Shown here in pieces: positions 43,276-51,804 of a stretch of 64,000 bases of DNA; position 1 is the stretch's first letter, and each line of letters begins with the position of its first letter. A program made the position numbers and the translations under genes. The notes below the pieces were generated by a model, which saw nothing but the letters and a program-made list of their open reading frames with translations, was not told where the DNA came from and searched no databases. The DNA lies in the NCBI RefSeq assembly GCF_040545875.1, contig NZ_JBEPMR010000001.1. One strand, given 5' to 3'. This DNA is from Faecalicatena_A orotica (GTDB lineage: Bacteria; Bacillota; Clostridia; Lachnospirales; Lachnospiraceae).

Positions 43276-44721
43276 TTATTTCTTCTTTAACCTTCTTAAC
43301 AGGTTATTTTTATATTCATGTAAATAAGGATCTTTGAACAGCAGTAAAATAACAAAATACCCGCAGCCGCAGACAGCAACCGTTACAATCAGCTGTAAAG
43401 CCTGTCCCTGCACCAGTCTGTCTGCTGCCCACCGGGCAGCAAAAAACCAGATACTGGTCAGAAAATAAATCGGTAATCGCTGAAACAGAGGCCCTATCGC
43501 CAACATTTCCCTGGCATATTTTACCAGAATAAAAGAAACAACCAATTCCGACAACAAGGTTGCTATTGCCGCCCCGTTTACTCCTGCAAGAGGAATCAGT
43601 ATTCCATTTGCAATCAGATTAAAAACCGCCCCTCCTGTCGTTGAGATCAACACCTCTTTATCTTTTTTATAAGGCGTACATATCTGATATGCAAATACTC
43701 TGTTCACCGCTCCGACAAGAACTTTGGCTGACAAAATTTTGGCCGCCGTAGTACCGCCCATAAAGGCCTTTCCGCTAAACAAAAAAATCAGGATATCACT
43801 AGTGCAGATCATTCCGATTACTGCGGGCACTGATATCATGAGAAGCACATTCATGGATGACTTCATAAGCTTTTCATACTCTGCCTTCAGGCCATTTCCT
43901 ATATAATAAGAAACTCTTGGTAAAATAGTAGAAGATATCGTCCCGATTAACGTGCTGATAACTAGATTAACTTTTACGGCTGCCGTGTAAATACCTACGG
44001 CAGAATCCCCTCTCATAGCCCCCAGCATTGTCGTATCCATTGTCATATAAATACTGGATGCAAGACTCGTTCCAAATATAAAAAAGATTGGCTTTAAATG
44101 CCTCTTATACTCATATACATACTTTCCCCGCCAATCAATGAACTTACGTGAGTGCCATAGATTTAAGACTGCCGATCCGCCCGATGAAATAACTGTCAGG
44201 GCAGCATACCAGAAATAATCCTCTTTACTTCTTACCAGAAGAAACAGCAGTATTAATGAGACAAACTGGAATACAACTGCCCGCTTTGTAATATACGAAT
44301 ACTCCTCCTGAATGATAAAGAGCCATTCCATACCAATTGTAGTAAATACGATACCTGCACTGAAAATGACCAGCAGTTTTTTATAGTCTGTCAAAACCGG
44401 CAGGCTCAGAAAGATAACCAGCAAAACATAAGAGATTAGTGTAGTGCATAAATTGATGTTGAGTATTTCTTTCGCAAATTTGTTAAACTTCTCCTTGTCA
44501 TCTCTGATTCTGGCCCCTTCACGTACTGCATACGTGCTGATTCCCAAAGAAGCGATCAATGAAAAGTAGGAAATGATCGAACTGGCATAATTCACTTTTC
44601 CAATACCAACAGTCCCCAGTATACGGGATGCATATGGGAAGGTGATAAGCGGAAACAAGACACTCATCAGTGTCTTGATTCCATTCGCCACTAAATTAAC
44701 CGTTATTGATTTTTGACGCAT
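43276..44721 (-). CDS. Oligosaccharide flippase (Wzx-type, MOP superfamily)
   Basis: A 481-residue membrane protein with about fourteen hydrophobic segments that flips undecaprenyl-linked oligosaccharides. The N-terminal LVANGIKTLMSVLFPLITFP-YASRILGTVGIGKVNYASS is the Wzx signature (Pro/Ser/Gly pattern). It lies between licD and the dehydrogenase gene. The same locus also encodes an ABC exporter, so two export routes seem to coexist. No Wzy polymerase was recognised near it. Confidence 0.93.
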   Translation of the reverse strand: MRQKSITVNLVANGIKTLMSVLFPLITFPYASRILGTVGIGKVNYASSIISYFSLIASLGISTYAVREGARIRDDKEKFNKFAKEILNINLCTTLISYVLLVIFLSLPVLTDYKKLLVIFSAGIVFTTIGMEWLFIIQEEYSYITKRAVVFQFVSLILLFLLVRSKEDYFWYAALTVISSGGSAVLNLWHSRKFIDWRGKYVYEYKRHLKPIFFIFGTSLASSIYMTMDTTMLGAMRGDSAVGIYTAAVKVNLVISTLIGTISSTILPRVSYYIGNGLKAEYEKLMKSSMNVLLMISVPAVIGMICTSDILIFLFSGKAFMGGTTAAKILSAKVLVGAVNRVFAYQICTPYKKDKEVLISTTGGAVFNLIANGILIPLAGVNGAAIATLLSELVVSFILVKYAREMLAIGPLFQRLPIYFLTSIWFFAARWAADRLVQGQALQLIVTVAVCGCGYFVILLLFKDPYLHEYKNNLLRRLKKK

Positions 44722-44743
44722 ATTTTTTTATCTCCATACAAAC

Positions 44744-45598
44744 TTATTGTCCACCCTCGCCAAAGTCGATGAGACATGGTCTGTGATTCACACGTTTGTC
44801 CTCCGGGGGCAGCTGCATGTAGTCTCCAAATATTCTTGTCAGCAATTGATCTGTATTTTTCGGGATATAAACATAAAAATCTCTGAACGGCATCTTCTTC
44901 ATTGGATAGACGTCACTCTTTTTCATTGCATTCAGCCAGGGTTTTGGTGTCTCAAAAGCAGAATAGTACTTTGTATTCCTTTTATTGTACCGTTGCGATT
45001 CCTTCTGGAACCTGCGGTAGATTTTCAAAGGGGTAATATGCAGAATCTTAAGTCCAATTCTCACCATGCTGCATATAAACTCTGCCACTTTTTTCTTTAT
45101 TCCCTGATAAGGAATAAATGGAGTCCCTTTCCCGCTGAGAAAAAGCAGGCGTCCCAGAAACCATGTCACAAAAAACTGCCGTTTTCTTGCAAGATACCCA
45201 TCTGCAAGATGATCGTAAATAAATATATCAATATTAATTCCCGGGATATAATCACAATTTTTTACATCTCTGGATACAAATTTCGTTCCCTTCTTCTGCA
45301 GATGTGTCACAGTACAGGCATAGTTTAAATTTGTCTCACAGGTAAGAAACTCATATTTATCTCCAAGTTCTTCCTTTACTGCCCGCTCAAAACGCGGCAG
45401 ATCTTCCCGGAAAATACCGATATCGATATCATCATCCCACGGAATAAATCCATGATGGCGGACCACCCCGAGGGCGCTCCCGAAAATAATAAAAGTATCT
45501 ATTACATGTCTTTCACATACACCCAGAACATCCCGCAGGATCTTAGCCTGTGTGTCCTGTACTTTACTTAGTGTTTCCTGATCATAAAATTCATCCAT
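44744..45598 (-). CDS. LicD family phosphotransferase
   Basis: A 284-residue LicD-family nucleotidyl/phosphotransferase, related to enzymes that put phosphocholine or another phospho-substituent (such as glycerol- or ribitol-phosphate) on cell-surface glycans. The hallmark GVVRHHGFIPWDDDIDIGIF near residue 45 holds the metal-binding Asp residues. The centre is basic and hydrophobic (about 130-190), suggesting membrane contact. It is 16 bp downstream of the CTP-dependent cytidylyltransferase gene, which fits use of a CDP-activated polyol or alcohol. The actual group transferred is unknown. Confidence 0.92.
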   Translation of the reverse strand: MDEFYDQETLSKVQDTQAKILRDVLGVCERHVIDTFIIFGSALGVVRHHGFIPWDDDIDIGIFREDLPRFERAVKEELGDKYEFLTCETNLNYACTVTHLQKKGTKFVSRDVKNCDYIPGINIDIFIYDHLADGYLARKRQFFVTWFLGRLLFLSGKGTPFIPYQGIKKKVAEFICSMVRIGLKILHITPLKIYRRFQKESQRYNKRNTKYYSAFETPKPWLNAMKKSDVYPMKKMPFRDFYVYIPKNTDQLLTRIFGDYMQLPPEDKRVNHRPCLIDFGEGGQ

Positions 45599-45614
45599 AA
45601 ATAACCACCATTCC

Positions 45615-46334
45615 CTAATAGCCTAATATCTGCGAATTCTCCTCTACTTCCATAATAGCCCTGAATGTATAAAAATCCGAAGGTGTTGTAATCTTAATGT
45701 TGTCCGGCTTTCCAAGTACCGGATATAACGTATATCCCGCTTCTGACATCATTGTTGCAGAATCTATAATATCGTTGATTCCCTTATTTTTCGCCTCATC
45801 ATGTGCTTTTAATAATTCCTGATATTGAAAACTCTGGGGTGCCCTTACTACTCTGCATTTATTCCGGTCAACACTGCGGACAATTTCCTCATTATCATCT
45901 ACAAGCATAACCGTCTCCGTAGCAGGCACCACTGTTACGGCACAGCCTTTTTCCTTTGCGGTCCTGATATTACTGCTGATCAGTTCTTCATCAATCAACG
46001 GTCTCACACCATCATGAATCAGAACAATAGAATCACCATCTATCGCCCCCCGCATGGCATCCAGACCATTAAAAATCGATTCTTGTCCGGTACTTCCCCC
46101 CGGTGAGATCCATTTCACTTTATGAATCCGGTATTTTTCCAGCAATTCCTTCAGATAGTCTATCCATTCTTCAATGCACACAACCGAAATTCCGTCTATC
46201 TCAGGATGCTTTTCAAAGTGTTCAAGTGTATATATAATAATCTCTTTTCCATGCAATGTGAGGAACTGTTTAGGCCGAGTCTTTGTATTCATTCTCTTAC
46301 CTGCCCCTCCTGCAAATATCACCGCATAATTCAT
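45615..46334 (-). CDS. IspD/TarI family cytidylyltransferase (probably polyol-phosphate)
   Basis: A 239-residue enzyme that joins CTP to a polyol phosphate. The N-terminal FAGGAGKRMNTKTRPKQFL is the CTP-binding loop; ILIHDGVRPLIDEE-type VLIHDGVRPLID and VPATETVMLVD follow. IspD (methylerythritol phosphate) and TarI (ribitol phosphate) cannot be separated by eye, but the neighbours (LicD, epimerase, flippase, transferases) favour a TarI-like role in surface glycan synthesis. It heads the minus-strand unit ending at 37969 and has a promoter at 46382-46410. Confidence 0.9.
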   Translation of the reverse strand: MNYAVIFAGGAGKRMNTKTRPKQFLTLHGKEIIIYTLEHFEKHPEIDGISVVCIEEWIDYLKELLEKYRIHKVKWISPGGSTGQESIFNGLDAMRGAIDGDSIVLIHDGVRPLIDEELISSNIRTAKEKGCAVTVVPATETVMLVDDNEEIVRSVDRNKCRVVRAPQSFQYQELLKAHDEAKNKGINDIIDSATMMSEAGYTLYPVLGKPDNIKITTPSDFYTFRAIMEVEENSQILGY

Positions 46335-46381
46335 TCATTTTTCTCCTTAATATCACTGAAAATACATTTTCACATCTGTAA

Positions 46382-46410
46382 AGTATAACACTTATTCTAT
46401 CTGAGGGCAA
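46382..46410 (-). promoter_or_regulatory. Sigma-A-type promoter for the cytidylyltransferase-LicD-Wzx unit
   Basis: Minus-strand TTGCCC (46405-46410), 17-bp spacer, TATACT (46382-46387), about 50 nt before the ATG at 46334. Confidence 0.65.
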
Positions 46411-46499
46411 CTGTTGAATTCAAGCCTCTTTTTATGCACATGCCCGAAATACCGCGTTTAATGACTGTATCGCTGCTGTTTTCCTCTCTGGTAATTAAA

Positions 46500-46536
46500 A
46501 AAGCAGTGTTTCCCTATTCATGGGCAACACTGCTTT
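46500..46536 (-). terminator. Terminator of the lysozyme/glucosaminidase operon
   Basis: AAAGCAGTGTT (46500-46510) pairs with AACACTGCTTT (46526-46536), with inner CCC/GGG pairs, followed on the minus strand by TTTTTTAATT. It closes the operon that ends with the GH25 gene. Confidence 0.9.
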
Positions 46537-46573
46537 ATCAGCTGCTTAATATACATAAGCGGTCTTTTTCTAT

Positions 46574-48229
46574 TTAATTCCATATTCCGGCATAAACCAC
46601 ATCATTGGATCTGCCATAAACAATAATCTGGTCTGCTCCTCCGCTTTCTATACTGTTCTTAATATGGTATTCATTGGATCTTCTGACACATAATGTATCT
46701 ATCCCATCTGCATCCCAGTCACCAACCACAATATGATCGGATGCACGCCCGTATGGCACGGTCACATCAGCCTGTCCGTCAGCCAGACTGTTTTTGATGT
46801 AATAAGTATTACCGCGGCGGATGCAGAGTGTATCCGTACCGCTGCCATTCCAATCCCCTGTCAGTACTATATCATCACGTTTTCCATAGGCTACTACGCT
46901 GTCTGCAGTACCATCAGCCAGACTGTTCTTAAAATAATACGTATTCCCCCGGCGGACACAAAGAGTATCTATGCCATCGCCATTCCAGTCTCCGACATAC
47001 ACCTCATCACTGCTGCGCCCATAGTTTACCACGACATCTGCCATCCCCCCTGACAGGCTGTTTTTAAAGTAATATGTATTGCCGCGTCGGACACATAACG
47101 TATCTATACCGTCTCCGTCCCAGTCACCTACAAGGATTTCATCGTTCTTATATCCATAGTTTATAATCAGGTCCGCGGCACCATCAGCTAAAGAATATTT
47201 AAAATGGTATTCGTTTCCACGTCTTACGGCTAAGGTCGTTCCAGATTTTTTACCACCCGAATTCCCACCACTTGTATTTTCATTCATCCAGAAATTCACA
47301 TCCACATTTCCTGAAATCCCAGAAACTTTGCCGGTTGATGTACATTGCCAGATATCATATGGATCGCTATAGTCACAGGTTACATTATATTGGGCAACCC
47401 ACTTTGACCACGAATCATTCTCAAATACAGGACTTGTAAGCTGCGTAGTCCACCAGTTCAGGTTCGCATAAATACCGGCATTAAATCCCTGTGCTGAAAT
47501 TGTATCGCAGAACACCTGTGCCATCTGCCCCTTTACTTCTGCACTCACGTTAATTGTAGAATTATCCTCCATATCAAAATAAACAGGATATGTCAGACTT
47601 CGCCCGCTGATCAGCCTCAGCACATGCTCAGCTTCACTTTTGGCATCAGCTGTTGTTTTTGCGTAAGAATATATATATACTCCATAGGGAATCCCTAACC
47701 GTTCACATTCTGAAACATTGTATGCCCATGTTTTATCATCCTGGGACTTATCATTATTACCATAACCACACCGCAATATCGCAAAGTCTATTCCATCCGC
47801 CTTTACTTTTTCCCAGTCAATCTTCCCCTGATGCTCACTGACATCAATACCTTTGGATACAGCACCGTCAATTGGCTCTCCCGCACTATTCATATATACG
47901 CCATTTACTTTCTGCCACGCGTTTGGGTATGGTACTGTTCTTGCCCTGTACTGCACACCTGTAATCAGTTCGCCATTCTGGTACCGCCAGCTATTTTCTG
48001 AAATCCCCTGCTGTCCCTGACTGCTCTCACCATCAGTTGTCACAATACCACTCTGCGCATCGCCAGCTGCTTCTTCTGAGTTTTCCTGCGTATATTCCTC
48101 TGTGTTTTCTTCTGTATATCCCTCTGTCTGTATATCGGCCGCCTCTGCGGACATGCTGCCAAACACACTCCCCGACAAAAGGCATATTCCTAATAGGAAT
48201 ACTGTCAGCCTGCTTCTGTTTCTTTTCAC
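46574..48229 (-). CDS. Secreted GH25 lysozyme with five-unit C-terminal repeat module
   Basis: A 551-residue secreted muramidase, started at GTG 48229. A signal peptide ends near residue 31 (MSAEAA), then a Glu-rich linker. The GH25 domain spans about 125-325: KGIDVSEHQGKIDWEKVK at its start and the catalytic pair in PVYFDMEDNST. The last ~220 residues are five tandem repeats of ~44-45 residues with the pattern DTLCVRRGNTYYFKNSL...ADxxVxYGRxxDxVxVGDWxGDG. The first repeat reads TLAVRRGNEYHFKYSL and the last ends VYAGIWN. The same module ends the GH73 protein and is central in the BNR protein of this operon. It probably cleaves the cell's own or neighbours' peptidoglycan while the module docks it to the envelope. 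Confidence 0.93.
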   Translation of the reverse strand: MKRNRSRLTVFLLGICLLSGSVFGSMSAEAADIQTEGYTEENTEEYTQENSEEAAGDAQSGIVTTDGESSQGQQGISENSWRYQNGELITGVQYRARTVPYPNAWQKVNGVYMNSAGEPIDGAVSKGIDVSEHQGKIDWEKVKADGIDFAILRCGYGNNDKSQDDKTWAYNVSECERLGIPYGVYIYSYAKTTADAKSEAEHVLRLISGRSLTYPVYFDMEDNSTINVSAEVKGQMAQVFCDTISAQGFNAGIYANLNWWTTQLTSPVFENDSWSKWVAQYNVTCDYSDPYDIWQCTSTGKVSGISGNVDVNFWMNENTSGGNSGGKKSGTTLAVRRGNEYHFKYSLADGAADLIINYGYKNDEILVGDWDGDGIDTLCVRRGNTYYFKNSLSGGMADVVVNYGRSSDEVYVGDWNGDGIDTLCVRRGNTYYFKNSLADGTADSVVAYGKRDDIVLTGDWNGSGTDTLCIRRGNTYYIKNSLADGQADVTVPYGRASDHIVVGDWDADGIDTLCVRRSNEYHIKNSIESGGADQIIVYGRSNDVVYAGIWN

Positions 48230-48260
48230 TTATGTCACCCTTTCTGTCACGTATAAATAC

Positions 48261-49364
48261 TTAATTATTATGCTCCCTTTTATGTCTTCCGTTCTTTCCC
48301 CCCGAAAAGAACACAATGATTTTTTCTGTCAGTCCCGCCCTCAACATTTCAAGTATAGAGCAAACAAAAAATACAATTAACACGGCTGCTAAAGAATACC
48401 ATATATAATATCTGCTTTCAATATAAGAATTTCCATGCAGAAGTTTCAGCCACAATGTATTTCTAATGATGGGATTGTCATGCAGCAAATAAATCCCAAA
48501 TGTAGTAGCCGCGATTCTGTTTATTACTTTACTCTGTATTCTCAGATTCTGAAAAGACAGAAAAGCTGCAACAGCACAAACCAATGTCAACAAACTATTT
48601 ACTTCTCTAATTCTGACTGCGAAATCTTGAAAATTTGGATTTTGTATGCTGAGGAAATCAAACCCGACTATAAGTCCCAGTAATAAAAGATAGCTGCCTG
48701 CTGCAGTCAGCAGGCTCTTCCTCTTTATATCCTTTACCTTCAGAGGATAAAGCCGTATATATGCAGCAATCATATATAATATAATGAACCACCCCACGTA
48801 ATTAAAATCAAAAGATGCATCCAGAAAAGTGGGGAATACACTCCATATCACAACACCACTCAAAATCAATTTTTTATGCATCGGCTTATCCATACTTTTT
48901 ATCAGCCTGTTTAAATATGGTGAAAATAAATACAATATAAAATATGTCGTTGCAAACCAATATTGCTCATATGGTATTGGTAAGATTGCTTTCTTAAAAA
49001 TCTGGGCGACTTCCCCAATTGAGGCAAATTGTATTTCTCCAGAAATAACCAGAATCAAAACACAAAATACGGCGCATTCCGTCACCTGAAGTATCAGCTT
49101 TATAAGTTTGCGCGGCTTATATTCAGACTGAACCAAGAAGTATCCTGAGATTAATACAAAAATATCAACCCCCAGCCGCCCGCCCCCGGACAAAATCTGT
49201 ACCCAAACCCGATTAAATGTAAAACCAGTCTCGCTAAATACATAACCTCCATGCACAGAAAAATGGTGCATGACAATAAGCATCATAGAAATAATCCTGA
49301 GCAGTTCATAGTTAGAGTATCTGGCACTCTTTTGCCTTATCTCTACATTCACAGCACTTTTCAT
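48261..49364 (-). CDS. Acyltransferase 3 family membrane protein
   Basis: A 367-residue protein with about ten membrane helices. RISMMLIVMHHFSVHGGYVF near residue 28 has the catalytic His of the family, and GGGRLGVDIFVLISGYFLVQ follows. The ATG at 49364 overlaps the stop of the upstream glucosaminidase gene (TAATG), so the two are translationally coupled. It may O-acylate peptidoglycan or the glycan to which the neighbouring hydrolases bind; the target is not deducible. It sits between two wall-hydrolase genes. Confidence 0.9.
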   Translation of the reverse strand: MKSAVNVEIRQKSARYSNYELLRIISMMLIVMHHFSVHGGYVFSETGFTFNRVWVQILSGGGRLGVDIFVLISGYFLVQSEYKPRKLIKLILQVTECAVFCVLILVISGEIQFASIGEVAQIFKKAILPIPYEQYWFATTYFILYLFSPYLNRLIKSMDKPMHKKLILSGVVIWSVFPTFLDASFDFNYVGWFIILYMIAAYIRLYPLKVKDIKRKSLLTAAGSYLLLLGLIVGFDFLSIQNPNFQDFAVRIREVNSLLTLVCAVAAFLSFQNLRIQSKVINRIAATTFGIYLLHDNPIIRNTLWLKLLHGNSYIESRYYIWYSLAAVLIVFFVCSILEMLRAGLTEKIIVFFSGGKNGRHKREHNN

Positions 49365-51757
49365 TATTTCCACTTGCCCGCATACGTAATATCAGTTTTT
49401 CTGCCATAGTATACAATCAAATCAGCGTTGCCGTCAGAGATACTATTTTTAATGTGATAAGCATTATCTCTGCGGACGCACAGGGTATCTTTCCCATCAC
49501 CATTCCAATCTCCAACAAGTATTTTGTCAGCAGAACGCCCATAAAGGATGGTAGCATCTGCCGCCCCGCTTAACAGGCTGTTTTTTATGTAATATGCATT
49601 GCCTCTGCGCACACAGAGTGTATCCACGCCATCTCCGTCCCAATCTCCAACTAATACGCTGTCATTCGCTCTTCCATAAGGAATTGTAAGATCGGCAATC
49701 CCATCTGAAATACTATTTTTAATATAATAGGTATTTCCCCTGCGGACACAGAGTGTATCTTTCCCGTCTCCATTCCAGTCGCCGACGAGTACTTCATCAT
49801 TTTTCCTTCCATATGTAACAACTGAATCCGCCTGTCCTTCCGATAAACTGTTTTTAAAGTAATAAACATTACCACGCCGGACGCACAGGGTATCCACCCC
49901 GTCGCCGTCCCAGTCTCCTATTAAAACCTCATCGGACGCTTTCCCATATGGTACTGTTAAATCAGCCGGCCCATCTGAGAGAGAGTATTTAATATAATAG
50001 GTATTTCCTCTTCTAACAGCCAGAGTATCCGCATCCGGATTCTGAGGGTTATTGCCGCCTGAATTATCTGAACCACCTGAACTATCCGAGCCTCCCTGGC
50101 TGACTTTACCATTCACAACAGTAAGGTAATCTTTACTCGCGAAAACATACATAGATGAAAAATTATACTTCCCGGAAGAATTGTCGATCGCAGTACGTCC
50201 GCTATTTAGAACCGGATCACTCTGCAGTTTATAAAACCCATTCGCTTCTCCCAGAATAATAAAAGCTTGTCCAGTCTGTTTACCTGTCGTAAACAAACCT
50301 GCTGAAGATACACTGCTGTCTTTTCTTATATTCAAATCCGTATGGGTCGTACCACTGACATCCTTAACGCCTATTGTATACTTTGACATATCTTTCCTTG
50401 CAGAGTCCAGATTCCATACAATATTCGCTGCTTTTTCACCCCAATATGGATCCGATGCATATTTCACATTTAATCCACTCGCCTTGTTTCCCAGAAAACT
50501 GCCATAATAATTAGGATTATTTGGATTCAAATATCTTTTGGACATCCAGCCTTCTACAAAATTCTTAACACATGCATCCGGACTTGCATAAGAGCTTGCA
50601 CTTTCTCCCGGTGAACTGTCTACAGCATTCAGCCCAAAGATATTATTCTTTTCCCGGGCAATATTACTGGTACCCCATGCACTTTCATTCGCAGCCAGGC
50701 CAGCCGTCAGAAGCGCATTTACACCATATGCGTTCTGATTGTTAACCAAACTGGTACCAAGGTTCCACATTTTTGATGTATTGTTTGTTTTCGCATTTAT
50801 CATGTTGCTCAATTCAGATGCAGAATAGCTGGTAGTACTTCTCATAGGTAAAAACTGATAATAATTATAGTAAGGATTATTTGGATTAATAGACTGCTTC
50901 CTCGTATTATTTCTGTAGTCACTCAGCATCACTGAATAATCCGTATAAAAGTAATGTCCATCGTAACTGTAATATGTTGTCCCTGTTTTCATATATGACT
51001 GCTGCAGCCCAACCCTCAGAGAACTTGTGGATGCAGAATTCATATTCGTACATATTTTATGTACAATATAGGTTCCATCCGCATAATAAGAACTCACCGT
51101 TCCTACACTGTTACGGGAAACCAATTTCACCTCAGACTCTGCCACTAACCCGATCACACCACTGATCATGAACTTGACATTTCCATTTTCTGTTCCCAGA
51201 TATGCCGCATCAGATCCCATCAATCCATATAAATATCCCGCTTCGCCGGTTTCATATTCCGTATAATTTGTCGTCTCTCCATCTTTCACAGCGGTCCCAT
51301 TTTTTTTCACACGCAAATTTACGACATAGTCATTTGCAGCCCTGCTTCGGAACTCCACTGACTTGACATCCGGTGAAACATCATCTGTTATGTAATAAAT
51401 ATTCCCCTCTTCATCCATACACTGAATTTCCACCGAGGTAACTATTTCCTTCTTGTCCTGAGCCTGAATATTATCTTCTGAAGCCTGTTCTTCATCGCCC
51501 GGCACTTTTTCCTGCTCTTCAGATGCATTTTCTTCATTATTAGTACTGCCGCTGTTTTCCGTTCCGTTGTCTGTCTCCGCGTTATTGTCCGTATTCTCAC
51601 CTATCTGCGTTTGCTCATCCACGGAATTCTGTTCCTGCTCTGTGCTTTGCCCTGGCGGGCTTTGATAATCTTCTGCCGAAACCCGTACTCCAAATCCACT
51701 AAACATTCCCAAACTCAGACAAATACTCAAACTTATTGCTAAAATTCGTTTCTTCAT
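49364..51757 (-). CDS. Secreted GH73 glucosaminidase with five-unit C-terminal repeat module
   Basis: A 797-residue secreted protein. A signal peptide (about 1-28, RVSAED) is followed by a ~85-residue Glu/Gln/Asn-rich low-complexity spacer and a beta-rich region (about 110-290). The GH73 N-acetylglucosaminidase domain lies around 300-450, with the catalytic Glu in GLAANESAWGTSNIAREKNN and FVEGWMSKRYLNPNN further on. An SH3-like segment (TDLNIRKDSSVSSAGLFTTG, about 470-540) and a Gly/Ser linker lead to five ~45-residue repeats (about 575-797). It should hydrolyse peptidoglycan glycan strands, probably for daughter-cell separation or remodelling. Confidence 0.93.
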   Translation of the reverse strand: MKKRILAISLSICLSLGMFSGFGVRVSAEDYQSPPGQSTEQEQNSVDEQTQIGENTDNNAETDNGTENSGSTNNEENASEEQEKVPGDEEQASEDNIQAQDKKEIVTSVEIQCMDEEGNIYYITDDVSPDVKSVEFRSRAANDYVVNLRVKKNGTAVKDGETTNYTEYETGEAGYLYGLMGSDAAYLGTENGNVKFMISGVIGLVAESEVKLVSRNSVGTVSSYYADGTYIVHKICTNMNSASTSSLRVGLQQSYMKTGTTYYSYDGHYFYTDYSVMLSDYRNNTRKQSINPNNPYYNYYQFLPMRSTTSYSASELSNMINAKTNNTSKMWNLGTSLVNNQNAYGVNALLTAGLAANESAWGTSNIAREKNNIFGLNAVDSSPGESASSYASPDACVKNFVEGWMSKRYLNPNNPNYYGSFLGNKASGLNVKYASDPYWGEKAANIVWNLDSARKDMSKYTIGVKDVSGTTHTDLNIRKDSSVSSAGLFTTGKQTGQAFIILGEANGFYKLQSDPVLNSGRTAIDNSSGKYNFSSMYVFASKDYLTVVNGKVSQGGSDSSGGSDNSGGNNPQNPDADTLAVRRGNTYYIKYSLSDGPADLTVPYGKASDEVLIGDWDGDGVDTLCVRRGNVYYFKNSLSEGQADSVVTYGRKNDEVLVGDWNGDGKDTLCVRRGNTYYIKNSISDGIADLTIPYGRANDSVLVGDWDGDGVDTLCVRRGNAYYIKNSLLSGAADATILYGRSADKILVGDWNGDGKDTLCVRRDNAYHIKNSISDGNADLIVYYGRKTDITYAGKWK

Positions 51758-51804
51758 ATGTTCGCCCTTTTCCTTACCCCTTCTGTAATCTAAATGTGCA
51801 GTAA

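Noticed and set aside
51758..51804. c-di-AMP (ydaO-type) riboswitch before the wall hydrolase genes
   Set aside because: The leader is under 50 nt and the other leaders in the operon are equally short, too small for this riboswitch.
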